A DNA stretch of 64,000 bases from Streptomyces sp. JJ38 (GTDB taxonomy: Bacteria > Actinomycetota > Actinomycetes > Streptomycetales > Streptomycetaceae). Location: positions 1,473 to 65,472 of the forward strand of contig NZ_JABLSI010000006.1 in the NCBI RefSeq assembly GCF_019303475.1. Reading direction: 5' to 3'. Under the pieces are notes generated by a model. That model ran no database searches. It was not told the DNA's origin and saw only the letters and a program-made list of their open reading frames with translations. Positions within the stretch are counted from its first letter, which is position 1. Each line of letters starts with the position of its first letter. Below are positions 29,435 to 37,444 of the stretch, piece by piece. Made by a program: the position numbers and the translations under genes.

Positions 29435-30438
29435 CGCGGGGTCTCCTTGACGTGGGGCGAGGTGGTGCCGGTGCCGTCGCCGGTCAGGGCGAGGAACACG
29501 TCGTCCAGGTCGGGGGTGTGCACGGAGAGGTCGGCGGCCCGGATTCCGGCGGCGTCGAGCCGGTCGAGCAGCGCCCGCAGGGCGTCGAGGCCGCCGTCGC
29601 CGGCCATACGCAGGGCGAGGTTCTCCTCGTCGCGGCCCGCTCCGGGGAAGGCGGCGGCCGCGCGCTCGTACTCGGTGGTGTGCGTGAACCGCAGCCGTAC
29701 GTGGCTGCCGGGGATGCGCGCCTTCAGCTCGTCGGCGGTGCCCTCGGCGACGATCCGGCCGCCGTCGAGCACGGCGATCCGGTCGGCCAACTGGTCGGCC
29801 TCCTCCAGGTACTGGGTGGTGAGGAAGACGGTGGTGCCGCCCGCTACGAGCGAGCGCACCGTGTCCCACAGGGTGCGCCGGCTGCGCGGGTCGAGCCCCG
29901 TCGTCGGCTCGTCCAGGAAGATCACCTGGGGGTCGCCGACCAGGGTCATGGCGATGTCGAGCCGACGCCGCATGCCGCCGGAGAACGTCGCGGCCCGTTT
30001 GTGCGCGACGTCCGCGATGTCGAACCGCTCCAGCAACTGCCGAGTGCGGGAGTGCCCTTCACGCTTGCCGAGGCGGAGCAGGTCGGCCATGAGGAGCAGG
30101 TTCTCCTCGGCGGTGAGCAGGTCGTCGAGGGCGGCGAACTGCCCCGTGACCCCGATCGCGGCGCGCACCCGGTCCGGTGACGTGGCGACGTCGTGGCCCG
30201 CGACCTGGGCCTGTCCACCGTCGGCGGCGACGAGGGTGGACAGGATCCGCACGGTGGTGGTCTTGCCGGCGCCGTTCGGCCCCAGCAGCGCGAAGACCGA
30301 GCCGGCCGGGATGCGCAGGTCGATGCCGTCGAGGACGGTCCTGTCCCCGTAGGACTTGCGCAGATCGGCGGTGGAGACGGCGGCGGGCACCGGACGACCA
30401 CCCTCTCCAGTAGACGTGGACATGACAGCTGACCTCAT
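29431..30438 (-). CDS. ABC transporter ATP-binding protein (DrrA family)
   Basis: The 335-residue ATPase shows Walker A GPNGAGKTT, the signature FSGGMRRRLDIAM, Walker B VIFLDEPTTGLDPRSR and, after it, FLTTQYLEEADQLADR, where Gln replaces the switch histidine as is common in DrrA proteins. The C-terminal 90 residues form the DrrA-type dimerisation domain. The ATG at 30438 has GGAGG five bases upstream. It is in a presumed operon: RHH regulator, DUF4097, this ATPase, permease. Confidence 0.94.
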   Translation of the reverse strand: MRSAVMSTSTGEGGRPVPAAVSTADLRKSYGDRTVLDGIDLRIPAGSVFALLGPNGAGKTTTVRILSTLVAADGGQAQVAGHDVATSPDRVRAAIGVTGQFAALDDLLTAEENLLLMADLLRLGKREGHSRTRQLLERFDIADVAHKRAATFSGGMRRRLDIAMTLVGDPQVIFLDEPTTGLDPRSRRTLWDTVRSLVAGGTTVFLTTQYLEEADQLADRIAVLDGGRIVAEGTADELKARIPGSHVRLRFTHTTEYERAAAAFPGAGRDEENLALRMAGDGGLDALRALLDRLDAAGIRAADLSVHTPDLDDVFLALTGDGTGTTSPHVKETPR

Positions 30439-30519
30439 AGGGCCCTCCGTGAGAAGGCTGACGTGGACGGGAGTGAGGGGCGGGGGCAGGAGGGTGGAGC
30501 TCCGGGGGGTCCGCGGCGC

Positions 30520-31362
30520 TCAGGCCCCGGCGCGGCGGATGTCGATGTTGCCGTAGCGGGTGCGGGCGCGGACCGTGACCGTGTCCTCAGTCTTCTCGGG
30601 AGCCTCGGACGCGGTGAGCGCGTTACGCACCTGGCCCGAGCCCGAGCTGACGTCGAGCCAGGCCGCCGCGCCCTCCCGGACGCCGACCTCGATGGCGCCG
30701 TACGCCGTCTCCAACTGGACCGTGCCGCGGGCTACCTCGCCCACCCGCAGCGTGCCGTGCGCGGTGGTGGCTGTGACCGAGTCCTCGGCGCGCCGGATCT
30801 CGATGTCGCCGTTGGCGCCACTCACCCGCAGCTCGCCCGTCGCGGCGCCGACGGTCGTGGTGCCGTGCGAGTTCTTCAGGACCGCGGTGCCGTCGACGAG
30901 CCCGACGCGCAGGCTGCCGGAGCTGGTGGTGACCTCGGCCGCTCCCTCGACGCGGTCCACGGTGACCGAGCCGTGCGACGCGGTCAGCCTGAGCGGGCCG
31001 GTGGTGTCGAGGCGGACGTCGCCGGACGAGGTCTTGACGCGGACCTCGCCGAGTCGGCCCTCACCGAGCACCTGGGTCCAGGCGCCGGTCATGTCGACGC
31101 TTGAGCCCGCGGGCAGTCCGACCGTCACGTCGACCGTGCCGGTGCGGCTGAACAGGCCGGACTTCGGCGTCCTGACGGTCAGCACGCCACCCGCGTAGGC
31201 GACGTCGGTCTGGTCGGCCGCCCGCCGGTCCTGGTCCTTCTCCGGGTCGCGGGGTCGCACGTCGACGACGGTGTCGCGGCGGTCGCCGGCGGTGAACCGG
31301 ATGGATCCGGCCTCCACGCGCGCCGCGGCCGTGATCGGTTCGGGGGTGTCGAAAGAAGGCAT
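30520..31362 (-). CDS. DUF4097 beta-strand repeat protein
   Basis: The 280-residue protein consists of short repeating strands such as SGDVRLDTTGPLRLT, HGSVTVDRVEGAAEV and NGDIEIRRAEDSV, which form a right-handed beta-helix-like DUF4097 domain. No signal peptide or membrane helix is seen. The role of DUF4097 proteins is unknown, though they often lie beside ABC exporters and envelope-stress genes. It precedes the DrrA-like ATPase by 81 bases on the same strand and follows the RHH regulator. Confidence 0.88.
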   Translation of the reverse strand: MPSFDTPEPITAAARVEAGSIRFTAGDRRDTVVDVRPRDPEKDQDRRAADQTDVAYAGGVLTVRTPKSGLFSRTGTVDVTVGLPAGSSVDMTGAWTQVLGEGRLGEVRVKTSSGDVRLDTTGPLRLTASHGSVTVDRVEGAAEVTTSSGSLRVGLVDGTAVLKNSHGTTTVGAATGELRVSGANGDIEIRRAEDSVTATTAHGTLRVGEVARGTVQLETAYGAIEVGVREGAAAWLDVSSGSGQVRNALTASEAPEKTEDTVTVRARTRYGNIDIRRAGA

Positions 31363-31421
31363 GGCTGTCCCGTCCTCTTGGGTCTTCGGAACGTCCCCGC
31401 TGGTGGGACGTGCAGTGGGTT

Positions 31422-31475
31422 TGACTCGGCGGGTCTGACGCGGCGGGTTGACGCGGCGGGTCTGACGCGGCGGGT
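31422..31475. repeat. Four-copy 13-bp array between the RHH regulator and DUF4097
   Basis: The unit TGAC(G/T)CGGCGGGT occurs at 31422, 31436, 31449 and 31463, with spacings of 14, 13 and 14 bases. It lies about 60 to 110 bases upstream of the DUF4097 start (minus strand). Tandem half-sites at a regular spacing are typical of ribbon-helix-helix binding sites, and an RHH protein is encoded directly upstream. Confidence 0.65.
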
Positions 31476-31565
31476 TGGGGTGGTGAGCCGAAGTGGTGCG
31501 GTGACGTGGCGCGGTCGCGTGGCGCGGTGACGTGGTGCCGGGAGACGGAGCGCGGACGGGCGCGG

Positions 31566-32093
31566 TCAGCGGACCCAGCCGGTGAAGCGCTGCCCGACGG
31601 TCTGGACCCTCTGCGTCGCACGCGGCAGGGCGCCCCCCTCGACGGCGGCCGACACCGCCCGCACCAGCCAGGCGTTGACCGACAGCCCCTCGCGGCCGGC
31701 GGCCTCCTCGGCCCGGGCCTTGAGGTGGGCGGGCAGACGCAGGTTGACGCGGGCGGTGCCACCCTCGTCCCCCTCGGCCGGGGCGGGGGCCCTGAGCGGC
31801 TCGACAGGCGCGGACGGCGCCGGGTGGCCGTCGCCGTCCCCGGCACCGGAGGGCGGTGCCGTCACCACGAAGTCGGGGTCGAGCCCGCGCAGCCGCACGT
31901 CGACCGAGCCGGGGGCGAGCTCGCGGGTGATCTCGTCCATCGCGGCGGAGAGCACGTTGAGCATGGCCAGCCGGGTCGCCGACTCAAGGGGGACTGTGAG
32001 CCGCTCGGCCAGTTCACGGGCGTCATCCCCGCCGGCTTCGGCGGCCACCGCGAGTTCCCGGCGAAGGGCGTCGACGTAAGGAGTGAGATCCAT
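31566..32093 (-). CDS. Ribbon-helix-helix (HicB/Arc-type) DNA-binding protein
   Basis: The 175-residue protein has a helical N-terminal part (about 80 residues), a Pro/Ala-rich linker, and a C-terminal RHH motif: strand ARVNLRLPAHLKARAEEA and helix GLSVNAWLVRAVSAA. RHH proteins bind DNA as dimers on tandem sites. No HicA-like toxin is next to it, so it is more likely a local regulator than an antitoxin. It is the first gene before DUF4097 and DrrAB. Repeated GGTGCCA elements lie in its promoter and overlap the start. Confidence 0.82.
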   Translation of the reverse strand: MDLTPYVDALRRELAVAAEAGGDDARELAERLTVPLESATRLAMLNVLSAAMDEITRELAPGSVDVRLRGLDPDFVVTAPPSGAGDGDGHPAPSAPVEPLRAPAPAEGDEGGTARVNLRLPAHLKARAEEAAGREGLSVNAWLVRAVSAAVEGGALPRATQRVQTVGQRFTGWVR

Positions 32094-32103
32094 GACGCCA
32101 TAA

Positions 32104-32280
32104 TGGCACCACATTGACACCATCTGCAAGCCCGAAGGACACCAGCTACCGGGCAACCTTCGACGGAACCATTCTGACCTGCGAAAACACAGGAGCACTC
32201 ACCCGCGCCACCATGGCACCACGCACACCCACACACTCCCGAGAGACGCGAAATGGCACCGGATGGCACCCTGTGGCACC
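32104..32280. promoter_or_regulatory. TGGCACC repeat array upstream of the RHH gene
   Basis: TGGCACC occurs at 32104, 32214, 32254, 32264 and 32274; the last three are spaced exactly 10 bp, one DNA turn. Near the start codon, minus-strand half-sites GGTGTCA, GGTGCCA and GGCGTCA follow each other. This looks like an autoregulatory operator for the RHH protein; its identity is inferred. Confidence 0.5.
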
Positions 32281-32299
32281 ATCCGGCGCCACAGGGTGC
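32266..32299 (-). terminator. 12-bp hairpin after the SulP gene
   Basis: Perfect arms at 32266-32277 and 32288-32299 surround a 10-base loop, 35 bases after the SulP stop on the minus strand. It overlaps the last TGGCACC copies, so terminator and operator functions may be combined. Confidence 0.6.
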
Positions 32300-32333
32300 G
32301 CCATGCGTCGGGAGAGGCGGGGGAGAAACCCGG

Positions 32334-33836
32334 TCAGTGGGCCCCGGTGAGCTCCCCGGCGAGCTTGTCGTGCATCTCCGCGCTGGGGCGGTTGAGCCCG
32401 ACGATGGTGACCTTCTTGCCGCGTGCCGCGTACTTGGTCTCGATGGCGTCGAGGGCCGCGACGGAGGAGGCGTCCCAGATGTGCGCGTCGGAGAGGTCGA
32501 TGACGACGTCGTCCGGGTCGTTCGCGTAGTCGAACTGGTAGACGAGGTCGTTGGACGAGGCGAAGAACAGCTCGCCGGTGACGGCGTAGACGGCCTGCTT
32601 GCCGTCCGGGTCGACGACACCGGAGACCTCGGCGAGGTGGGCGACCCGGCGGGCGAAGGCGACCATCGCGGTGATGACGCCGACGATCACGCCGATGGCC
32701 AGGTTGTGGGTGATGACGACGACGGTCACGGTGACGGCCATGACGACGGTCTCGCTGACCGGCATCCGCCTCAGCGTCTTGGGCCGGATGGAGTGCCAGT
32801 CGAAGGTGGCGAAGGACACGAAGACCATCACGGCGACGAGCGCGGCCATCGGCATGTCGGACACGACGGGGCCGGTCACGATGATGAGCACGAGGAGGAA
32901 GGCCCCGGCCAGGAACGTGGACAGTCGGGTGCGGGCGCCGGAGACCTTCACGTTGATCATGGTCTGGCCGATCATGGCGCAGCCGCCCATGCCGCCGAAG
33001 AAGCCGGTGACGATGTTGGCGACGCCCTGGCCGATGGACTCGCGGGTCTTGTTGGAGTGCGTGTCGGTGATGTCGTCGACCAGCTTGGCCGTCATCAGCG
33101 ACTCCATCAGCCCCACGAGCGCCAGGGCGAAGGCGTAGGGCGCGATGATCCCGAGCGCCTCCAGCGTGAACGGCATGTCCGGCAGGCCCGGCACCGGCAG
33201 GGAGGACGGCAGCTCGCCCTTGTCGCCGACGGTCGGGACGGCGATCCCGGCTCCGACGGTGATGAGGGTGAGGATGGCGATCGAGACGAGCGGGGCGGGA
33301 ACGGCCTTGGTGAGCCTGGGGAAGAGCACGATGAGCGCCAGGCCGCCGAGGACGAGCGGGTAGACGGCGAACGGCACGTCCTGGAGCTCGGGCACCTGGG
33401 CGAGGAAGATCAGGATGGCCAGGGCGTTGACGAAGCCGACCATGACCGAACGCGGCACGAACCGCATCAGCTTGGCCACGCCGACGGCGCCGAGGACGAC
33501 CTGGAAGACGCCGCCGAGGATGACGGCACCGACGAGGTAGCCGAGCCCGTGCTCCTGGTTGAGTGGGGCGATGACCAGGGCCACCGCCCCGGTAGCCGCG
33601 GAGATCATCGCCTTGCGCCCGCCCACGACCGAGATGACGACGGCCATCGTGAAGGAGGCGAACAGACCGACGGCCGGGTCGACCCCGGCGATGATCGAGA
33701 AGGAGATCGCCTCGGGGATGAGCGCGAGAGCGACGACGAGGCCGGCCAGCACCTCGGTGCGCAGCACCTTCGGGGATGCCAGGAAATCCGGGCGGGACAG
33801 GCGCGGCTTGCGGGCTGCGGGCAGCGTCGAGGACAT
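32334..33836 (-). CDS. SulP family anion transporter with STAS domain
   Basis: The 500-residue protein has about 12 membrane segments with the SulP signature near the start (VVALALIPEAISFSIIAGVDP), the VVGGRKAMISAATGA segment, and FFGGMGGCAMIGQTMINVK. A C-terminal STAS domain includes VVIDLSDAHIWDASSVAALD. SulP proteins carry sulfate, bicarbonate or dicarboxylates; the substrate is not visible. It is divergent from a MerR gene across 367 bases that hold a MerR-type dyad, so the two are probably linked in regulation. Confidence 0.95.
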   Translation of the reverse strand: MSSTLPAARKPRLSRPDFLASPKVLRTEVLAGLVVALALIPEAISFSIIAGVDPAVGLFASFTMAVVISVVGGRKAMISAATGAVALVIAPLNQEHGLGYLVGAVILGGVFQVVLGAVGVAKLMRFVPRSVMVGFVNALAILIFLAQVPELQDVPFAVYPLVLGGLALIVLFPRLTKAVPAPLVSIAILTLITVGAGIAVPTVGDKGELPSSLPVPGLPDMPFTLEALGIIAPYAFALALVGLMESLMTAKLVDDITDTHSNKTRESIGQGVANIVTGFFGGMGGCAMIGQTMINVKVSGARTRLSTFLAGAFLLVLIIVTGPVVSDMPMAALVAVMVFVSFATFDWHSIRPKTLRRMPVSETVVMAVTVTVVVITHNLAIGVIVGVITAMVAFARRVAHLAEVSGVVDPDGKQAVYAVTGELFFASSNDLVYQFDYANDPDDVVIDLSDAHIWDASSVAALDAIETKYAARGKKVTIVGLNRPSAEMHDKLAGELTGAH

Positions 33837-34055
33837 GCGACCGTTTCTGGCTCGGGGCGCGCAGGAACGGTTGCGCGCGCATCGTGCTTCGGCGGGGCCG
33901 GTCCCCTTCGGTGAGGACCGTGCCGGGCGGCCGCGGGGGCCGATCGGGCATCATTGCCCGGAAGTCTGTGGGCGCCGCGGCGCCCCGGTCAGGGCCGCGT
34001 CAACGGCGACGGCGGCCGCGACCGCCGATGTACAGCGGTAGGAGCCACGTCAAGA

Positions 34056-34079
34056 CTCTACCCTGACGTAAGGGCAGAG
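34056..34079. promoter_or_regulatory. MerR-type operator candidate in the SulP-MerR intergenic region
   Basis: A near-perfect palindrome CCCTGACGTAAGGG (34061-34074) is flanked by CTCT and AGAG, giving a 24-base dyad. MerR proteins usually bind such dyads inside promoters with an over-long spacer. The rest of the 33837-34203 gap shows no gene. Confidence 0.55.
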
Positions 34080-34203
34080 AGCATTCCGGGAGCTGTGAAT
34101 CCCAGGTAAACAGACCCACTCACCTTGTGATTCATGTCACCTGGAGGTGGTTCGTTCGCCCGGCGGAAGGCGCCGGCACGAGGTCAAGGGAGAGCGGCAG
34201 ACC

Positions 34204-34614
34204 ATGGCGGAGCGGCAGATGCAGATCGGTGAGGTGGCCGAGCGGACCGACCTGTCACTGCGCACCATCCGCCACTACGAGGAGGTGGGCCTCGTGACGC
34301 CCTCCGCCCGCAGCAAGGGCGGCTTCCGCCTCTACAACGAGGCCGACGTCGAACGGCTGATGGTCGTGCGGCGGATGAAGCCGCTGGACTTCTCCCTGGA
34401 GGAGATGCGCGAGCTGCTGGCCGCCACCGACGCCCTCAACGCGGCCGAGGCGCCGCCGGGAGCCGAGCTGGAACGGCTCCGGGAGCGGGTCGAGAGCTAC
34501 CACGAGGTGGCCCAGGCGCGCTGTGAGAAGCTGCGCTCCCAGCTGCTGGCCGCCGAGGACTTCGCCCGCACCCTGCGCCACCAGCTCGACGGGGCCGACC
34601 ACCACCCGGTCTGA
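34204..34614 (+). CDS. MerR family transcriptional regulator
   Basis: The 136-residue protein has the MerR N-terminal HTH (QIGEVAERTDLSLRTIRHYEE) and wing (GGFRLYNEADVERL), then a coiled-coil dimerisation helix. The effector domain is very short and has a single Cys (QARCEKLR), so the signal is unknown. It is divergent from the SulP transporter gene. I chose the ATG at 34204, which gives the standard start just before the HTH. Confidence 0.92.
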   Translation: MAERQMQIGEVAERTDLSLRTIRHYEEVGLVTPSARSKGGFRLYNEADVERLMVVRRMKPLDFSLEEMRELLAATDALNAAEAPPGAELERLRERVESYHEVAQARCEKLRSQLLAAEDFARTLRHQLDGADHHPV

Positions 34615-34653
34615 TCCGCCCGCACCCCGGCGCGGCAGAGCCCGGCACAGGAC

Positions 34654-34678
34654 GGGACGGGCCCGCACGGCCCGTCCC
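34654..34678. terminator. Hairpin between convergent MerR and prfC genes
   Basis: Ten-bp perfect arms at 34654-34663 and 34669-34678 surround a 5-base loop. It sits between the two stops. Confidence 0.75.
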
Positions 34679-34687
34679 TGACCGGGC

Positions 34688-36286
34688 TCAGTCGTGGGCG
34701 GCGACGAGGGGTTCGAGGCGGGCGTCGGGGAACTCCCGCACGAAGGAGTTGGCCTGCCACAGGTCGGGGAAGAGGGCGAGCACGTCCTTGTCCCGCAGGC
34801 GGGTCATGGCCTCGCCCTTCACCAGGCGGGAGCGGTTGAGCTGTTCGGCGCCGAGGGCGTCGGTGGCCCGGGCCAGCCGGTACGGGAGGGGCTCCAGCCG
34901 CACCGGGGCGCCGAACTCCCCGGCCATCCGGTGGGTGACGACGTCGAACTGCATCGGGCCGACGGCCGCCAGCACCGGCGCCTGCTCGCCGCGCGGCTCG
35001 GAGACGAGCACCTGCACCACGCCCTCCTCGTCCAACTGCGCGATGCCGCGCCGGAACTGCTTGGAGCGGCTGATGTCGGCCGGGCGGGCCACGGCGAAGT
35101 GCTCGGGCGCGAAGGTGGGCATGCCCGGGAAGACGGCGGGCCTGCCCGCGTAGAGGGTGTCCCCCACCCGCAGGGCGGAGGCGTTGACCAGCCCGACGAC
35201 GTCCCCGGGGTAGGCCGTCTCGACGGCGGAGCGGTCCTGGCCGAAGACGCTGTGCGCGTACTTGGTGGCGAACGGCTTCCCGGAGGCGGCCCGGGTGACC
35301 GTCATGCCGCGCTCGAAGACGCCGGAGCACACGCGCACGAAGGCGACGCGGTCCCGGTGGGCGCGGTCCATGTTGGCCTGCACCTTGAACACGAGCCCGG
35401 CGAACTCCTCCGTCACCGGACGACTGCCGCCACCCTCCAACCGCCGTTCACCGGGCGGCGGTGCGAGGTCCACGATCGCGTCCAGGAGCAGCCGGACGCC
35501 GATGTTCGACAGCGCGGCCCCGAAGAAGACCGGCGTGCTGCGCCCCGCCAGAAACGCCTCCTGGTCGTGCACGGCCCCGTCGGCCAGGAGCAGTTGCCGT
35601 TCCTCGGCCGCCTGCTCCCAGTCCTCGCCCTCCTCCCGCGCGGCGCGGTCGGCCGGAAGCAGGTCCTCGACGGCGGCCTTCGCGCCGCCGGGCGCGCGGG
35701 TGTAGCGCAGCATGGCCTCCGGCTCGCGCACGTCCACCAGACCGCGCAGATGTCCGGCGATGCCGACCGGCCACGTCACCGGCGTCGGCTTCAGCCGGAA
35801 CTCCCGCTCGATCTCGTCGAGCAACTCCAGCGCCTCGCGCCCGGGCCGGTCCCACTTGTTGACGAAGGTGATGACGGGGATGCCCCGGTGCCGGCAGACG
35901 GCGAACAGCTTCCGCGTCTGCTCTTCCAGGCCCTTGGCCGCGTCGATCAGCATCACCGCGCAGTCCACCGCCGCCAGGACGCGGTAGGTGTCCTCGGAGA
36001 AGTCGGCGTGCCCCGGGGTGTCCAGCAGGTTGAGCACCTGCCCCCGGTGCGCGAACTGCAGCACCGCCGATGTCACCGAGATGCCGCGGGCCTGCTCCAT
36101 CTCCATCCAGTCCGAGGCGACCCCGCGTCGGCTGCCCTTGCCGTGTACGGCCCCGGCCGAGGTGATCGCCCGGGCGTGCAGGGCCAGCGCCTCCGTCAGC
36201 GTCGACTTGCCCGCGTCCGGGTGGCTGATCACCGCGAACGTCCGCCGCCTGCCCGCCTCCGCGGCGACCGGGGCCGCCGCGCTCAC
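34688..36286 (-). CDS. prfC: Peptide chain release factor 3
   Basis: RF3 is the GTPase that removes RF1 or RF2 from the ribosome after termination. The 532-residue protein matches the E. coli length (529). The G1 motif HPDAGKST is at residues 22-29; RGISVTS (switch I), DTPGHADF (G3) and NKWDRPG (G4) follow, and the C-terminal domain has PVLAAVGPMQFDVV. The GTG at 36286 has GGAGG seven bases upstream, so longer starts are unlikely. RF3 is not universal in actinobacteria. Confidence 0.95.
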   Translation of the reverse strand: MSAAAPVAAEAGRRRTFAVISHPDAGKSTLTEALALHARAITSAGAVHGKGSRRGVASDWMEMEQARGISVTSAVLQFAHRGQVLNLLDTPGHADFSEDTYRVLAAVDCAVMLIDAAKGLEEQTRKLFAVCRHRGIPVITFVNKWDRPGREALELLDEIEREFRLKPTPVTWPVGIAGHLRGLVDVREPEAMLRYTRAPGGAKAAVEDLLPADRAAREEGEDWEQAAEERQLLLADGAVHDQEAFLAGRSTPVFFGAALSNIGVRLLLDAIVDLAPPPGERRLEGGGSRPVTEEFAGLVFKVQANMDRAHRDRVAFVRVCSGVFERGMTVTRAASGKPFATKYAHSVFGQDRSAVETAYPGDVVGLVNASALRVGDTLYAGRPAVFPGMPTFAPEHFAVARPADISRSKQFRRGIAQLDEEGVVQVLVSEPRGEQAPVLAAVGPMQFDVVTHRMAGEFGAPVRLEPLPYRLARATDALGAEQLNRSRLVKGEAMTRLRDKDVLALFPDLWQANSFVREFPDARLEPLVAAHD

Positions 36287-36473
36287 CGCGCGGCCTCCGT
36301 CCAGTACGTGCGCAATCTCGCCACCTGTCGCCGTCGAGCCGGAAACCCGGAGCCGCGCGTTCGCGCCCGGGACACCCCCGGCCACAAAGCTACCCTCTCG
36401 TCAGGGTCGGTCGGCAAGCGGCGGCGTCCGGGGCTCCTGGGCCCGCACCGCACCGGCGCGGGCCCGCGGCGGG

Positions 36474-37199
36474 TCAGTGGGCCGGCGTGCGGGCGACGTA
36501 GACGGTGTTGGACGACGTGCCGCCCCGCAGCGGGTTGTCGAAGGTGACGACGTGGGCCGCCCACTCCGCGAACACCTCGGCGAGGACCGCGCCGAAGTCC
36601 TCACTGGGCGGGTCATCGGACCAGAGGGCGAAGACGCCGCCGGGGCGCAGCCGGGCCGCCAGGGCCCGGAGCCCCGCGGGCTCGTAGAAGGGCGCGTGGC
36701 TGGGGTGCAACACCTGGTCCGGCGCATGGTCGACGTCGAGGAGCACGGCGTCGAAGCGGCGGTCCGGCCGCTCGGGGTCGAAGCCCTCGGTCTCGGTCAT
36801 GGCGAAGAAGTCCCCGTGCACGAAGCGGCAGCGGGGATCGGCGGCCAGCTCCTCGCCCAGCGGCACCAGACCGCGTTCGTGCCACGCGATCACCTCGCCC
36901 AGGGCCTCCACGACCAGGAGGGAGCGCACCCGGTCGTCCCGCAGCACCGTGCGCGCCGTGTAGCCCAGCCCCAGACCGCCGACCACGACGTCCAGCTCCA
37001 CCCCCGGACCCCGCAACGGCGAGAGACCGAGCCGCGCCAACTCCTCCTCCCCCACGGTGAACAGGCTCGACATCAGAAACTCGTCGCCGAGCTTGACCTC
37101 GTGGACGTCCTGCCCCGTCACCGGATCGCGGCGGCGCCGCAGGCTGATGTCGCCCTTCGGCGTGGGACGCCAGTCGATCTCCTCGAAGCGTGCGCTCAC
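36474..37199 (-). CDS. Spermidine synthase-like methyltransferase-fold protein
   Basis: The 241-residue protein has the Rossmann motif DVVVGGLGLGYTARTVL, an acidic loop VVEALGEVIAWHE and FDAVLLDVDHAPDQVL, like aminopropyltransferases and related SAM-dependent enzymes. The catalytic Asp of true spermidine synthases would lie in LLDVDH. The polyamine substrate residues are not clearly conserved, so a different reaction is possible. The GTG at 37199 is used. It is separated from prfC by about 190 bases without a recognisable element. Confidence 0.82.
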   Translation of the reverse strand: MSARFEEIDWRPTPKGDISLRRRRDPVTGQDVHEVKLGDEFLMSSLFTVGEEELARLGLSPLRGPGVELDVVVGGLGLGYTARTVLRDDRVRSLLVVEALGEVIAWHERGLVPLGEELAADPRCRFVHGDFFAMTETEGFDPERPDRRFDAVLLDVDHAPDQVLHPSHAPFYEPAGLRALAARLRPGGVFALWSDDPPSEDFGAVLAEVFAEWAAHVVTFDNPLRGGTSSNTVYVARTPAH

Positions 37200-37444
37200 G
37201 CCGCCCTCACTCTCGTCCCGCCTCCGGCCCGGTCCAGGGCGGCGATCCTACCCTCGCGCCGGGTCAGGTTCCGCCGCTCCCGACGCCGCCGTAGCCCCGC
37301 CGCCGCCTCGCCCGCCGTCGCGCCCCGCCCCGCCCCGGGGCCCGGACACGCGGGGTGGTCCCCCGTGCGGGCCCGCCCCGGTGTCGGAGCGGGCGGCGCC
37401 AGCGCACAGTGGTGCGTGAGGACCGGGCGAGCGAAGGGGCACCC

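Noticed and set aside
31566..32093. HicAB-type toxin-antitoxin module
   Set aside because: The RHH protein has no adjacent HicA-like or other small toxin gene; a local regulator fits better.
32254..32280. TGGCACC repeats as a CRISPR array
   Set aside because: Units are 7 bp with a 10-bp period, with no 20-40-bp spacers and no cas genes.
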